Assembly (NCBI RefSeq): GCF_000739615.1
Contig: NZ_BATP01000028.1
Coordinates: 56,757-120,756 of the forward strand
Length of the DNA: 64,000 nt
Reading direction: 5' to 3'
Origin: Haloferula sp. BvORR071
GTDB taxonomy: Bacteria; Verrucomicrobiota; Verrucomicrobiia; Verrucomicrobiales; Akkermansiaceae
Numbering within the stretch: the first letter of the stretch is position 1; every line of letters begins with the position of its first letter. Of the stretch, positions 27,713 through 37,061 are shown piece after piece. A model generated the notes under the pieces. It saw only the letters and a program-made list of their open reading frames with translations. It did not search any database and was not told the origin of the DNA. Position numbers and translations under genes: made by a program.

Positions 27713-30700
27713 TTATTCGGTGGCCTGGACGCGCACGAACTTGCGGATCCCCGTCACCGGGAGGACGGCCTGCTTGCGCACATAGTCCGGCAGATCCTGC
27801 ACCGGGGCATCCGTGATGGTCGCACCGCTGGTCGCCCAAGGGTTGTCGAGCAGGCTCGTGCTTTCCTGAAGGACGTAGATGCTGCTGCCGGTAGCGAGCT
27901 GGTTCCAGTGGACGACCAAGCCGGCCTCGGTCTTCTCGATCGTGCTCAGGCTGCCGCTCGCCGCCGTCGGCGAGGTGCCAAAGAGGAACTCCTCAAGGTT
28001 GGTGAAACCGTCGGAATCCGGGTCGTCGCCACGATCACGGTCGGCGGGATTCGGAATCGCTGCAGCCCAGGCGTCGTAGGTCAGGCCCGGTCTCACGTCC
28101 AGCAGTCCGGTGCCGGTGATGCGGGGCGTCTTGATGATGCCGGGGGTCGAGTTCGTGGTGGCACCGTAGATTCCCGCCGCCATCTGGACCCCACCCAAGC
28201 TCAGCCCGCCGACGATGTCGGTGTTGCTGTGTTGCAGGTTGAGGGTCCCTGCCGCGGCAATCGACACGCTGGCTCTGTCCGCGAGGGTGGCGGTGTCCAG
28301 TTGGAGCACGCCTTCGCTGACGGTGGTGGCCCCGGTGTATTCCTTCGCACCGATCAACTGCATCGTGCCCGGGCCGGTCTTGATCAGCGGCGAAGGGTTG
28401 CCGAGGACGTCTTTCAGATTCGAGCTGACCACCAGGTCGGCATCGGCCGAGGCCGTGACATCCGCGACTTGGAAGGTGGTGCCAAGCAGGCCCAGCGAGC
28501 CGAGCCCAACACTGGCATTCGCTCCGGTTCCGGAGGTGGAAACGGTGGACGGCGTGTTGCTGGTGCCACCGACCACGACCGTTCCGACGAAGGCCATGTT
28601 GATGTGGAAGCCACCGGTATCGCTGCCGTTGGTCACGTCCACCGTGCCGCCATCCAAGTGAATGTTCGGCACGAAGGAGATGTCGTTGCCTTCGCTACCC
28701 CAGATGCCTCCGCCGGGCTCGACCACGATGGTCGGCGCGAACTGTGGCAGCACCGGCGATTGGCCGAGGGGCGCTACGCCACCGACACCCAGACGGGCAC
28801 CGGCCTTCACGCGGATGATGTTCGAAGGGTCCATCGGACCGGCGGCGCAGAACTGGCCGGGGGCGTTGCCGTCCGCGGTGCTGGGACCTGCGGCAAAGAA
28901 CTTCAGGGTGCCTTCCTCGATCACGGTGCCGCCGCTGAAGGTGTTCACGTTGGCCAAGCCGTCCACGTTCGCCACGCTGATCAGGCCGGAACCGGTCTTC
29001 ACCAGACCGCCGTTGCCGGAGATGGTCCGGAAGAAGTTGAAGACCCCTTCCAGTTGGAACACGCCCGGGCTGTTGACGGTGACGTTCGAGGCATAGCCGG
29101 AGTTGCCGCCGTTGAAGTTCAGCTTGAGCCTGCCCTCATTGATGGTGGTGGGACCGCTGTAGCCGAAGCCTTGGACCGTCGCCATGTTCACAAACTCCTG
29201 GGTGCCCGGGCCGGTCTTGACCACGGAGACCGGGTCGCCGTCCTGGTTGCGGATCAGGCCGTAGAAGCTGTGATCGGTAGCGGCGTTAATCGTGAGGGTC
29301 GCCGGGCCGGGGTTCGTGGTGTAGCCGATCTGGCCGACTTCGTCGTTCTGGATCAGCGAGACACGGTTGGCGGGGAAGGGTTCACCGTCCAAGCCCGCCA
29401 CGGTTTGGTTCGTGCCGCGCAGGTTAACCTTCGACTGGTAGAAGCTACCATTCGCAAAGCCGAGGACGCTGCCGCTTCCGAACTGGTTGCTGCCGGCGAA
29501 GTTCAGGTAGACGTGGGCCACGGCGTTGCCCATCAGGACACTGCCGCCGATCGCCGTGCTGGAAGTGCTGGCGGCGTTGATACCACCGTCCACGATCCGG
29601 TAGAGACCGTTCGAGGTATTGTTGCCCGTCAGATTCAAGAGGCCCGGACCGGCCTTCAAGAGGCCAATCCCCGGCTGGGTCAGATTGCGGGAGAGGGTGA
29701 AATCCAGCTCATTGAAAATCCCGAGTGCGGATCCGGCTTGGAAGCCGCCCAGCGAGAGAGCGGTGTTCACGTCGGTATCCGTGAATTCGTCGCCAACCTT
29801 CAAGCCAAGCGTGCCGCCATTCGCCACGACGATGTTGCTCGCGGTCCACGCGGCGGTGTTGCCGTTGTAGAGCGCAAGGCGCTGGTCGAACTTGAGGAGA
29901 CCGCCGTTCACGGTCGTGGTCCCGGTGTAGGTATTCGCACCGGAAAGCACGAGCGTGCTGGTGCCAGTCTTGGTAAGGCTGCCGGTGGCCCCGGCGGCAT
30001 TGGAAATGGATCCCGCGAAATTGCTGACGGAGTCGACATCCCCCACCGAGAGCTTGGTATTCACCGAGCCGCTGCTGTTGCCCAGGACGATCGAGGAACC
30101 GAAGGCCCCTGCGATGCTGGCGACCTGAGGTGCGGCCGAAGTGAAACGGACGGCACCTCCGGTAACCACCAACTTGGCGTTCTGCGCACCGTTGTTGTTC
30201 GAGACGGTCAGAGTGCCGGAGCTGACAGAGGCATTGCCGGTAAGCGCCGGATTCGCCGCATTCAGGGTGATATTGCCGCTGCCCGAAACCGTGAGGCCGT
30301 TGGATTGCAGCGCGCCATTGAAAGCCAGATTGCCGGAACCGGACAGTGTCACTCCCGTGACCGCATTCACCGCGTTGTTGAAGGTCGCGCTGCCGGCACC
30401 CGAGGAAAGCACGTCATTGCTCACCGTGAGCAGTTGGCCGCCGAAGGTGTAAGGCGTGCTGGCGCTGTTCGAAAAGACCAAGGCCGAGGCCGTGAGCCCG
30501 GTCGGGATATTGATGTTCCGGTTCGCGGCAGTGGCATCGAAGGTCGCAGTCGCCTGCGGATTGAAGGTGGTCGCGGCACCGCCGACGGTCTTCTTCCAGT
30601 TGTTGTCGGAGCCGCTGATCCAGTTGGCATTGCCGCCGGAACCGCTGCTGCCCGTCCAGGTGATCGGATCGGAAAGGGAAACCGGCGAGCCTTGGGCGAT

Positions 30701-31813
30701 GAACTCGCGGTAACCGACATAGCCATTCTCCTGGTGACCGAAGTCGAAGCGGATCGCCGCTACGCCGCTGGCGAGGAAGCCGCTGACCGGGGTAAGCCGC
30801 GCGTGGGTGGCATTCAGCGGTTCGCCGGTGTGAACCACGGCATTGCCCAGCTTGATGAAGGTCTCTGGAGCGGCCACCGTGGAGTAGCTGATCGAGATGT
30901 CCGAGTTGTCGCGGCCACTGTTCGGCCACGAGCAGTAGGTGTCGATCGAGCTGAGGTTGTAGCCGTTGAAATTGACCGAAAGATCGAGCGGGAAGACCAC
31001 CGAGCTGTTGTTCGGAGGGGTCACGCTGGAAGGAATGCTATCGGCGGCACCAAGCTGGCCATTGGTCACGGTCGACCAGTCGGCGGAAGAGCCTTCGTTG
31101 CTATTGGTGTTGGGCGGATTTGCATTCGCTCCGTTCAGCAGGTTGGCACCCGACGGCAGGGTCCACGCATTGCCGTTGTTGGCTTCGATCAGGGTGCTGA
31201 CGTTCGTGGGAGTAGCCAGCGCCTTGAGCTCACTGAAGCCCACGTAGCCGTTTTCCTGGCCGTCGAAGACGAGCCGCAAGGAGTGCACGCCACTGGCAAG
31301 CACACCGGTCGTATCGGTCAGGCTGACGTGGGTCGCCTTGTCAGCACCGGAGTCGCCGTTGGCGACCGTGGCGATGTTGTTGAAAGTCGTCGGATCTCCG
31401 ACGGTGGAATACTGCAGGGTGAAATTCTGGTTGGTACGGCCGCTGTTCTCCCAAGTGACGTAGGAGTCGAAGGTGGTGATGTCGTAACCGGCGGGCTTCG
31501 CCACGATATCCAGCGGGAAGGTCACGGAATCGCCATTGCTCGGGGTAACGGTGGCCGCGTTGGTGCCGGGCGTGCCAAGCACCCCGTCGGTCAGTGCCGT
31601 CCAACTTGCCGATGAGCCTTCGTGGGTATTCGCGGTGGCAGGGACGGCGGTGGCTCCGTTCAGCAGGTTGGTGCCGGTGGGAAGCGTCCACACGTTGGTG
31701 GCATTCGCTTCATTGAAGCTCATCACTTCCGCCGAGGCGGATGTGAAGGTGATGACAGGCGCCGCGCAGAGCAGGAGGGTCGGCAGGAATGGATTGGAGA
31801 AGTTGGGTCTCAT
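27713..31813 (-). CDS. Giant secreted beta-strand-repeat (autotransporter-associated) protein
   Basis: This encodes 1366 residues from ATG at 31813 (MRPNFSNPFLPTLLLCAAPVITFTSASA, a signal peptide); an in-frame ATG at 31870 would add 19 basic residues. The N-terminal third has two copies of a galactose-binding-like domain (about 30-200 and 205-380; both have 'EGSSA.W' and 'QENGYVGF/Y'). The rest is a long solenoid of autotransporter-associated beta-strand repeats (GANTYTGTTTVNGG; GPGTMQLIGAKEYTGATTV). The C-terminus has a DSDGFTNLEEFLFG segment and a final beta domain ending FVRVQATE. No beta-barrel translocator or PEP-CTERM tail is seen. It is probably a cell-surface adhesin or carbohydrate-interacting protein. 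Confidence 0.85.
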   Translation of the reverse strand: MRPNFSNPFLPTLLLCAAPVITFTSASAEVMSFNEANATNVWTLPTGTNLLNGATAVPATANTHEGSSASWTALTDGVLGTPGTNAATVTPSNGDSVTFPLDIVAKPAGYDITTFDSYVTWENSGRTNQNFTLQYSTVGDPTTFNNIATVANGDSGADKATHVSLTDTTGVLASGVHSLRLVFDGQENGYVGFSELKALATPTNVSTLIEANNGNAWTLPSGANLLNGANANPPNTNSNEGSSADWSTVTNGQLGAADSIPSSVTPPNNSSVVFPLDLSVNFNGYNLSSIDTYCSWPNSGRDNSDISISYSTVAAPETFIKLGNAVVHTGEPLNATHARLTPVSGFLASGVAAIRFDFGHQENGYVGYREFIAQGSPVSLSDPITWTGSSGSGGNANWISGSDNNWKKTVGGAATTFNPQATATFDATAANRNINIPTGLTASALVFSNSASTPYTFGGQLLTVSNDVLSSGAGSATFNNAVNAVTGVTLSGSGNLAFNGALQSNGLTVSGSGNITLNAANPALTGNASVSSGTLTVSNNNGAQNAKLVVTGGAVRFTSAAPQVASIAGAFGSSIVLGNSSGSVNTKLSVGDVDSVSNFAGSISNAAGATGSLTKTGTSTLVLSGANTYTGTTTVNGGLLKFDQRLALYNGNTAAWTASNIVVANGGTLGLKVGDEFTDTDVNTALSLGGFQAGSALGIFNELDFTLSRNLTQPGIGLLKAGPGLLNLTGNNTSNGLYRIVDGGINAASTSSTAIGGSVLMGNAVAHVYLNFAGSNQFGSGSVLGFANGSFYQSKVNLRGTNQTVAGLDGEPFPANRVSLIQNDEVGQIGYTTNPGPATLTINAATDHSFYGLIRNQDGDPVSVVKTGPGTQEFVNMATVQGFGYSGPTTINEGRLKLNFNGGNSGYASNVTVNSPGVFQLEGVFNFFRTISGNGGLVKTGSGLISVANVDGLANVNTFSGGTVIEEGTLKFFAAGPSTADGNAPGQFCAAGPMDPSNIIRVKAGARLGVGGVAPLGQSPVLPQFAPTIVVEPGGGIWGSEGNDISFVPNIHLDGGTVDVTNGSDTGGFHINMAFVGTVVVGGTSNTPSTVSTSGTGANASVGLGSLGLLGTTFQVADVTASADADLVVSSNLKDVLGNPSPLIKTGPGTMQLIGAKEYTGATTVSEGVLQLDTATLADRASVSIAAAGTLNLQHSNTDIVGGLSLGGVQMAAGIYGATTNSTPGIIKTPRITGTGLLDVRPGLTYDAWAAAIPNPADRDRGDDPDSDGFTNLEEFLFGTSPTAASGSLSTIEKTEAGLVVHWNQLATGSSIYVLQESTSLLDNPWATSGATITDAPVQDLPDYVRKQAVLPVTGIRKFVRVQATE

Positions 31814-32151
31814 GGGTTCGTGGGTACGGCGGAAGGCACGGGGAGCCATCCTGATGCGAGCTGTAGCCATGTTTACCCAGTCCGTGAACCTAGTGGTTTA
31901 GGGAGTATTTTATAACTTACTCAGCTTAAATGATCCACAACCCTACCCAGATGTAAGACCCGTATTTGTGCGCCATTCACCGCAACTTTCACCGCTGCGG
32001 GAGCTCCCTCCTGTCGCGTGTCAGGCGCTACAAACAAGGTGTCTGGCGATGCGCGATCATACTGGCCATCATTTCGCCATTGGACTTGGTTTGATAAAAT
32101 CGGCGATTCGCCCTTTCCCCCGCGAAGGGAGGCGTTAGATTTCCCCCACCG
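31814..32151. promoter_or_regulatory. Divergent intergenic region between the beta-repeat gene and manC
   Basis: This 338-bp gap is the most AT-rich stretch in the area. On the minus strand TATAAAAT near 31907-31914 makes a good -10 candidate for the beta-repeat gene, with TTGTGG about 20 bp upstream as a poor -35. On the plus strand TTGATAAAAT at 32091-32100 is a possible -10 for manC. No repeats or small genes were seen. These assignments are by eye only. Confidence 0.35.
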
Positions 32152-33234
32152 ATGTCATCCGCCGCTCCCATTTACGCCCTGATCCTTGCCGGAGGGTCCG
32201 GCACCCGCTTCTGGCCACTGAGCCGGAATGCCAAGCCCAAGCAGCTGCTCAATCTCTTCGGAGATGTTACGCTCCTCGAGCAAACGATTCAGCGCCTCGA
32301 TGGATTGGTGCCGCTGGAAAATATCCTGATCCTGACCAATGCGCAGCAAGAGGCGGCGGTGCGCGAAATCGCTCCGCAACTGCCGCCGGAAAACATCTTT
32401 GCCGAGCCGGCCAAGCGCGACACTGCTCCCGCCGTGGCTCTGGGTATCGGCCTCGTCGCCGCGCGCGATCCGGACGCGGTCATGATCGTGCTGCCCGCGG
32501 ACCAATTGATCCGCGACACGGACTCCTTCCATTCGGTGATGCGCGATGCGATCGCCACCGCGGAGAAGTCGGACGGCTTGGTGACCATCGGCATCAAGCC
32601 GACTTGGCCTTGTCCTTCCTATGGCTACATCGAGCGCGGCCAGCGGGCTTCGATCCCCGGTCTCGACTGCGAACAAATGCCGGCTGAGGTGAAGCGCTTC
32701 CGCGAGAAGCCGAGCACCGAACTCGCCGAACAGTTCCTGGCCCAAGGTGGCTTCTGCTGGAATGCCGGGATGTTCGTCTGGACGATCCACAACGTGATCC
32801 GCGAGCTGAGCACGCATCAGCCCGAACTCGGTGCCTTCATCTCCGAGATCCGCCGTTCGTCCAATGTGGCTGCCACGGTCGCGGCGCAGTTCCCCAAGCT
32901 CACTCCAATCTCGATCGACTACGGCTTGATGGAAAAGGCACGCCGCGTGCTCAACATCGAAGCGACTTTCGATTGGGACGACGTGGGCTCCTGGCTCTCC
33001 GTCGCAAACTACCTGGAGAATGCCGGCAACGAGAACCGCGTGAACGCGCCCGTCTCCGAGATCGATTCGGAGAACAATATCGTCTTCAACGCCCGCAAGG
33101 GCTCGCACATCGCGCTGCTCGGGGTGGATGATCTGATCATCGTGCAGACGGATGATGCGCTGCTGATCGCGAACCGGCATCAGGCGGATGCGATCAAGAA
33201 GCTCGCGGACAAGCTGCCGAAGGATTTGTTGTAA
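32152..33234 (+). CDS. manC: Mannose-1-phosphate guanylyltransferase
   Basis: This encodes 360 residues, which matches single-domain GDP-mannose pyrophosphorylases. It joins GTP and mannose-1-phosphate into GDP-mannose for polysaccharide and lipopolysaccharide synthesis. The nucleotidyltransferase signature LILAGGSGTRFWPLSR (about 9-24), KPKQLL (about 28-33), FAEPAKRDTAPAVALG (about 83-98), VLPADQLI (about 113-120), FREKPS (about 183-188) and GGFCWNAGMFVW (about 200-211) are all present. The fused phosphomannose isomerase domain of longer ManC proteins is absent. It faces a DNA-repair gene across a long hairpin. Confidence 0.92.
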   Translation: MSSAAPIYALILAGGSGTRFWPLSRNAKPKQLLNLFGDVTLLEQTIQRLDGLVPLENILILTNAQQEAAVREIAPQLPPENIFAEPAKRDTAPAVALGIGLVAARDPDAVMIVLPADQLIRDTDSFHSVMRDAIATAEKSDGLVTIGIKPTWPCPSYGYIERGQRASIPGLDCEQMPAEVKRFREKPSTELAEQFLAQGGFCWNAGMFVWTIHNVIRELSTHQPELGAFISEIRRSSNVAATVAAQFPKLTPISIDYGLMEKARRVLNIEATFDWDDVGSWLSVANYLENAGNENRVNAPVSEIDSENNIVFNARKGSHIALLGVDDLIIVQTDDALLIANRHQADAIKKLADKLPKDLL

Positions 33235-33260
33235 GGAAGAACGCCAAGGGCGACTTTCAT

Positions 33261-33291
33261 GCTCCAAGAACTGCGTTGCCGTTCTTGGAGC
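33261..33291. terminator. Bidirectional hairpin between manC and the alkylation-repair gene
   Basis: GCTCCAAGAAC (33261-33271), a 9-base loop, GTTCTTGGAGC (33281-33291): an 11-bp perfect stem in the 59-bp gap between convergent genes. It lacks a long T-run on either side, so its termination strength is uncertain. Confidence 0.6.
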
Positions 33292-33293
33292 TT

Positions 33294-34010
33294 CTAACAC
33301 TTCACCGTCTTCCGCTTCTTCCCGAGGTTCCCGCGGGCTTCCATCTTGCGGATGCACTTCCCTGCATCCGGCACCTCGCAACTATTGTTGCCCATGTCCA
33401 CGCCCACCGCACCGATCTCCGCTGCGATCTGCTTGGAGTATTCGGTCAAGGGCACCACATAGCCACCCACGCTGATGACGAAGCCATTCATCGCGTAGCG
33501 GGTATCGTTCGGCGCTTGGTGGATCTCCTTCTTCACGCGCTGGAGGAGCTTCTTCAACTCATCGAGATACAGCTCGGCATCGGCCTTCAAAGCGACCAGG
33601 CAACTCAGCGTGGCCCAACCCGCACTCGCAATCAGCGGCTTGCTAGAATCGATCCACTTCAGCGCCGTCTCATGACCGTGCGGTCCCTGCGCCGCGACTG
33701 TAGCCACGGTGCTACCCGTCAGTGAGCCACCATAGGCCTGCTCCACCCAGCGCTGGAGATCCTCCCGGCTCATCCTCGCATCGTCCGCAATCAAGCCAGC
33801 GAGGTACATCGCATCGTAATTGCCGCTGGCGTAGAGATCGAGCGCGAGCTGGTAGTGCTTCTTGATGCGCTTCACGATCGGCTTCATGTCGCCAATCTTC
33901 ACGCCAAAGACAGGCTCGCGGATGCCGTGGTTGCGCATCAGCATCTTCTTGGTGCCCTCATTGCCGAGTGCTTCCAATTCGTGGAGAATCTCCCGTGCAG
34001 TCGCGGCCAT
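33294..34010 (-). CDS. DNA alkylation repair (AlkD-like) HEAT-repeat protein
   Basis: This encodes 238 residues from ATG at 34010 (MAATAREILHELEALGNE); the longer open frame upstream overlaps the neighbour gene and has no family sequence. The opening block 'LEALGNEGTKKMLMRNHGI..P.FGVKIGDMKPIVKRIKK' is typical of AlkD/DNA-alkylation-repair proteins, which use HEAT-like helices to capture alkylated bases such as 3-methyladenine and N7-methylguanine. Later helical repeats (YLAGLIADDARMS, WATLSCLVALKADAE) follow. Cys residues near the end (SCEVPDAGKC) are unusual. It starts 2 bp past the stop of the upstream membrane protein gene, so the two are probably cotranscribed. Confidence 0.8.
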   Translation of the reverse strand: MAATAREILHELEALGNEGTKKMLMRNHGIREPVFGVKIGDMKPIVKRIKKHYQLALDLYASGNYDAMYLAGLIADDARMSREDLQRWVEQAYGGSLTGSTVATVAAQGPHGHETALKWIDSSKPLIASAGWATLSCLVALKADAELYLDELKKLLQRVKKEIHQAPNDTRYAMNGFVISVGGYVVPLTEYSKQIAAEIGAVGVDMGNNSCEVPDAGKCIRKMEARGNLGKKRKTVKC

Positions 34011-34012
34011 AG

Positions 34013-34321
34013 CTAGATCGGTGGCGAGGGTTTCTTCCCAAAGTAGAGACGCGCCGCCCAGCCCACACCGAGGCAACCGCCAGCACAAAATTTGATCCAC
34101 GCCGTCTCCGGCGTCTCGCTGATGGCACTGCGCCGCGAGGTGGCCAGGAAGGCCAAGGCCCCGGAGATCGCGAAGACGATCGCCGCCGCCAGCAGGATCA
34201 TGAAGACATCGAAGACCTTGTAGCACCACGCGGGGAAGCACTCCTGCTCCTCCGGCCCCTTGTAGGTCTCGAAGGAATCCCAATCCGGTTCGCGCTTTTC
34301 ATCCGGGTCCACGAAGCCCAT
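34013..34321 (-). CDS. Small membrane protein upstream of the AlkD-like gene
   Basis: This encodes 102 residues from ATG at 34321 (MGFVDPDEKREPDWDSFETY). A soluble acidic N-terminus contains an ECFPAWCYK segment, followed by two hydrophobic segments at about 38-62 and 78-95. In-frame codons continue upstream but read as low-complexity basic sequence, so the ATG at 34321 is preferred. No family was recognised. It is divergent from the GH16 gene. Confidence 0.55.
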   Translation of the reverse strand: MGFVDPDEKREPDWDSFETYKGPEEQECFPAWCYKVFDVFMILLAAAIVFAISGALAFLATSRRSAISETPETAWIKFCAGGCLGVGWAARLYFGKKPSPPI

Positions 34322-34406
34322 TCTTGGGCGCTTCCCACGAAAATAGGAGTCAAATCCGCCTCGTTTCCTGAAACGATTCCTGCCACTGCGAGTTTCCTCA
34401 CCGCCG

Positions 34407-35291
34407 ATGCTCCGCCTGCTTCCCATCCTCCTCGTTCTAGGCTCGGCCATCCGCGCCGAAGAAGAAGCCGTCGTCGAGCCGTCCCACGATCCCGCCTACA
34501 AGCTGGTGTGGGCCGATGAGTTCGACGGCGATGGCCCGCTGGATGAGAACAAGTGGCGCTTCGAGGAAGGCTTCCAGCGCAACCAGGAGCTACAGTGGTA
34601 TCAGAAGGACAATGCCTTCCGGAAGGACGGCCTGCTGGTGCTGGAAGCCCGCAAGGAAGTGGTCCCCAATCCACGATTCCGGGAAGATGCCGGTGGCGAC
34701 TGGAAGCGCAACCGCAAGCAGGCCGAGTACACCTCCGCATCCATCAGCACGATGGGCAAGCAGGACTGGAAGTTCGGCCGCTTCGAGGTGCGCGCCCGTT
34801 TCGCGCCGCTGCCGGGCATGTGGCCGGCGATCTGGACCACCGGCCGCGGCCGCTGGCCGCACGGCGGCGAGATCGATATCCTCGAGTACTACAGCGGCCG
34901 TATTTACGCGAACTTCTGCTGGGCCGGCAAACGCGGGCACGATGTCTGGAACACCGGCTCGCACTCGATCGGGCGCTTTGCCACCGACGAGACGTGGAAG
35001 GACCGCTTCCACACCTGGGTCCTCGAGTGGGACGAGGAGAAGATGGTGATCTGGCTGGATGGAGAGATCCTCAACACGCAGCTCATGAAGCACGTGAAGA
35101 ACGGCGACGGCCCCGCGATCAATCCCTTCCTCGCGCCCCAGGCCTTTCGCCTGAATCTCGCCATCGGTGGCCCGCAAGGCGGTGATCCTTCCCGCACAAC
35201 ATTTCCCCAGCGCTACGAGGTCGACTACGTGCGAATCTATCAGAAGGAAGCTCCCGCCCCGGCACCAGTACCAGCCGAAGCGAAGCAATAA
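34407..35291 (+). CDS. Secreted GH16-family glycosidase
   Basis: This encodes 294 residues with a signal peptide (MLRLLPILLVLGSAIRA). The GH16 active site GGEIDILEYY (about 153-162) carries the ExDxxE triad of nucleophile Glu, Asp and acid/base Glu. Flanking blocks KLVWADEFDG (about 31-40), YTSASISTMGKQDWKFGRFEVRA-type strand (seen in part near 110-130), and DYVRIYQK at the end (about 272-279) complete the jelly roll. GH16 enzymes act on beta-1,3- or mixed-linked glucans, agar, carrageenan or xyloglucan; laminarin-type substrate is the commonest for this layout. A Pro/Ala tail closes the protein. Confidence 0.9.
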   Translation: MLRLLPILLVLGSAIRAEEEAVVEPSHDPAYKLVWADEFDGDGPLDENKWRFEEGFQRNQELQWYQKDNAFRKDGLLVLEARKEVVPNPRFREDAGGDWKRNRKQAEYTSASISTMGKQDWKFGRFEVRARFAPLPGMWPAIWTTGRGRWPHGGEIDILEYYSGRIYANFCWAGKRGHDVWNTGSHSIGRFATDETWKDRFHTWVLEWDEEKMVIWLDGEILNTQLMKHVKNGDGPAINPFLAPQAFRLNLAIGGPQGGDPSRTTFPQRYEVDYVRIYQKEAPAPAPVPAEAKQ

Positions 35292-35355
35292 GACGGCCTC
35301 GCCCAACAGCGAAGCCGTCCTGCTCTCCAGCACTGACCGGTTAAAAATCAGTGCT
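35292..35355 (+). terminator. Two hairpins after the GH16 gene
   Basis: GACGGCCTCGC (35292-35302) pairs with GCGAAGCCGTC (35309-35319) with one mismatch, directly after the stop codon. A second stem, AGCACTGA (35329-35336) and TCAGTGCT (35348-35355), follows. Neither has a clear T-tract; together they likely end both converging transcripts. Confidence 0.55.
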
Positions 35356-35377
35356 TGGTCATTGGTAATTTCTGCCT

Positions 35378-36895
35378 CTAGAGGGCGACACACACCGCCT
35401 TCGTCTCGGTGTACAGCTCCAGGGCCTCGTGCCCCATCTCGCGCCCCCAGCCCGACTGCTTGTAGCCGCCAAAGGGCATCGAGGCGTCGAAGATGTTGTG
35501 GCAGTTCACCCATACCGTTCCGGCACGCAGCAGCGCGGCAGTACGATGGGCCTTGCTGATGTCCTTGGTCCACACGCTGGCAGCCAGGCCGTAGTCGGAG
35601 TTGTTCGCCTGCTGGACCACCTTCTCGACATCATCGAAGGGCTCCGCGACCACCACCGGGCCGAAGATCTCTTCGCGCACGATCCGCATCTTGGGATTCG
35701 CGTTTGTGAACACCGTCGGAGCCACGAAGTAACCGCGATCCCCCACCCGCTTGCCGCCCGTGACTGCCTTCGCGCCTTCCTTCTGACCGGACTCCAAATA
35801 ACCGGTCACGCGCTTCAGCTGCTCTTCCGAAACCAGCGGCCCCATCTCCGTTTCTGGATCCACGCCAGCACCCAGCTTGATCTTTTTCGCCACGCCGGAG
35901 ACGCCTTCAAGCACGCGCTCGAAGATGTCCTTCTGCACATAGAGCCGCGAGCCAGCGCAGCAACATTGGCCGTGATTGAAGAAGATCGCGTTCGCCGCGC
36001 CTTGGATCGCCGCATCCACATCCGCGACGTCCTTGAAGACGATGGTCGGCGACTTGCCACCCAGCTCGAGGGTGACCTTCTTCAAGTTCCCCGCTGCCGC
36101 CTTCACGATGATCTTGCCGACCTCCGTCGAGCCGGTGAAGGCAATCTTATCCACGCCTGCATGCGCGGCGAGTGCAGCACCGGCCGTCTCGCCGAAGCCA
36201 GTCACGACATTCAGCACGCCCTCGGGCAGTCCGGCTTCAAGTGCCAGCTCCGCCAGGCGAATCGCCGAGAGCGGCGTCTGCTCCGCAGGCTTGAGTACGA
36301 TCGTGTTTCCCGCCGCCAGCGCAGGCCCGAGTTTCCACGCGGCCATCAGCAGCGGGAAATTCCACGGGATGACCTGCCCGACCACACCGATCGGTTCGCG
36401 CAAGGTATAGGCATGGAACTTGGCACCGGGCGCATAGGGCACGCTGATCGGGATGGTGTTGCCCTCGATCTTGGTGGCCCAGCCGGCCATGTAGTGGAAG
36501 AGATCCGCAGCGAGCGGCACGTCCGCCACCTTCGCGACCGCGAGCGGCTTGCCGTTGTCGAGCGACTCCAGCTCTGCCAGCTCATCGAGATTTTCCAGAA
36601 TCAGGTCGCCGATCTTCCAGATGATCCGGCTGCGCTCGGAGGAAGTCATCTTGCGCCAGGGGCCTTGGTCAAAGGCACGGCGCGCGGCGGCCACGGCGAG
36701 GTTGATGTCCTCGGCATCGCCCTCGGCCGCCTGGGCCAAGACCTCACCGGTGGATGGGTCAAAGCTATCGAAGGTCTTGCCGTTGGCGGCCTTGTGCCAA
36801 TCGCCGCCGATTAGGAGCTTCTTCGGCTTTGCGAGGAAGTCGCGGGTTTTCTTGGAGACGCGGCTCGCGGGCGCGTCCTTGGTTTTGAGTGACAT
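35378..36895 (-). CDS. NAD(P)-dependent aldehyde dehydrogenase
   Basis: This encodes 505 residues, the usual ALDH length. It oxidises an aldehyde to the acid with NAD(P)+. Key residues are visible: Asn179 in IPWNFP, the cofactor loop FTGSTEVGK (253-261), general base Glu277 in LELGGKSP, and the nucleophile Cys312 in GQCCCAGSR, flanked by two further cysteines. The sequence VNCHNIFDASMPFGGYKQSGWGRE near the C-terminus (quoted in part: PFGGYKQSGWGRE) is typical of the ALDH1/2 or betaine-aldehyde group. The substrate is not readable from context. It is monocistronic; the upstream lipoprotein gene ends in its own terminator. Confidence 0.9.
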   Translation of the reverse strand: MSLKTKDAPASRVSKKTRDFLAKPKKLLIGGDWHKAANGKTFDSFDPSTGEVLAQAAEGDAEDINLAVAAARRAFDQGPWRKMTSSERSRIIWKIGDLILENLDELAELESLDNGKPLAVAKVADVPLAADLFHYMAGWATKIEGNTIPISVPYAPGAKFHAYTLREPIGVVGQVIPWNFPLLMAAWKLGPALAAGNTIVLKPAEQTPLSAIRLAELALEAGLPEGVLNVVTGFGETAGAALAAHAGVDKIAFTGSTEVGKIIVKAAAGNLKKVTLELGGKSPTIVFKDVADVDAAIQGAANAIFFNHGQCCCAGSRLYVQKDIFERVLEGVSGVAKKIKLGAGVDPETEMGPLVSEEQLKRVTGYLESGQKEGAKAVTGGKRVGDRGYFVAPTVFTNANPKMRIVREEIFGPVVVAEPFDDVEKVVQQANNSDYGLAASVWTKDISKAHRTAALLRAGTVWVNCHNIFDASMPFGGYKQSGWGREMGHEALELYTETKAVCVAL

Positions 36896-37023
36896 GGTTT
36901 TGCGGGGTTGTTGTTCGTCATCATGCGGAATCGGGAATAATCCCCATCAACCAAAGCCGGTACAACAGCTACCCGCAAACTCCACCGGATTTTGCCGATT
37001 TCGACAGGTCCCCGGCCTCAAGC

Positions 37024-37049
37024 AAAAGGGGCACGCGACCGCGTGCCCC
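37024..37049 (-). terminator. Rho-independent terminator of the lipoprotein gene
   Basis: On the minus strand GGGGCACGC (37049-37041), loop GGTC, GCGTGCCCC (37036-37028), then TTTT (37027-37024). It starts 13 bp past the stop codon. Confidence 0.85.
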
Positions 37050-37061
37050 CTGCGAAATCTG

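Noticed and set aside
27422..31615. A very long plus-strand open frame of about 1397 codons opposite the beta-repeat protein
   Set aside because: It lies entirely on the other strand of a recognisable gene, lacks any domain or signal, and has Arg/Ala/Gly-rich composition typical of antisense frames in GC-rich repeats.
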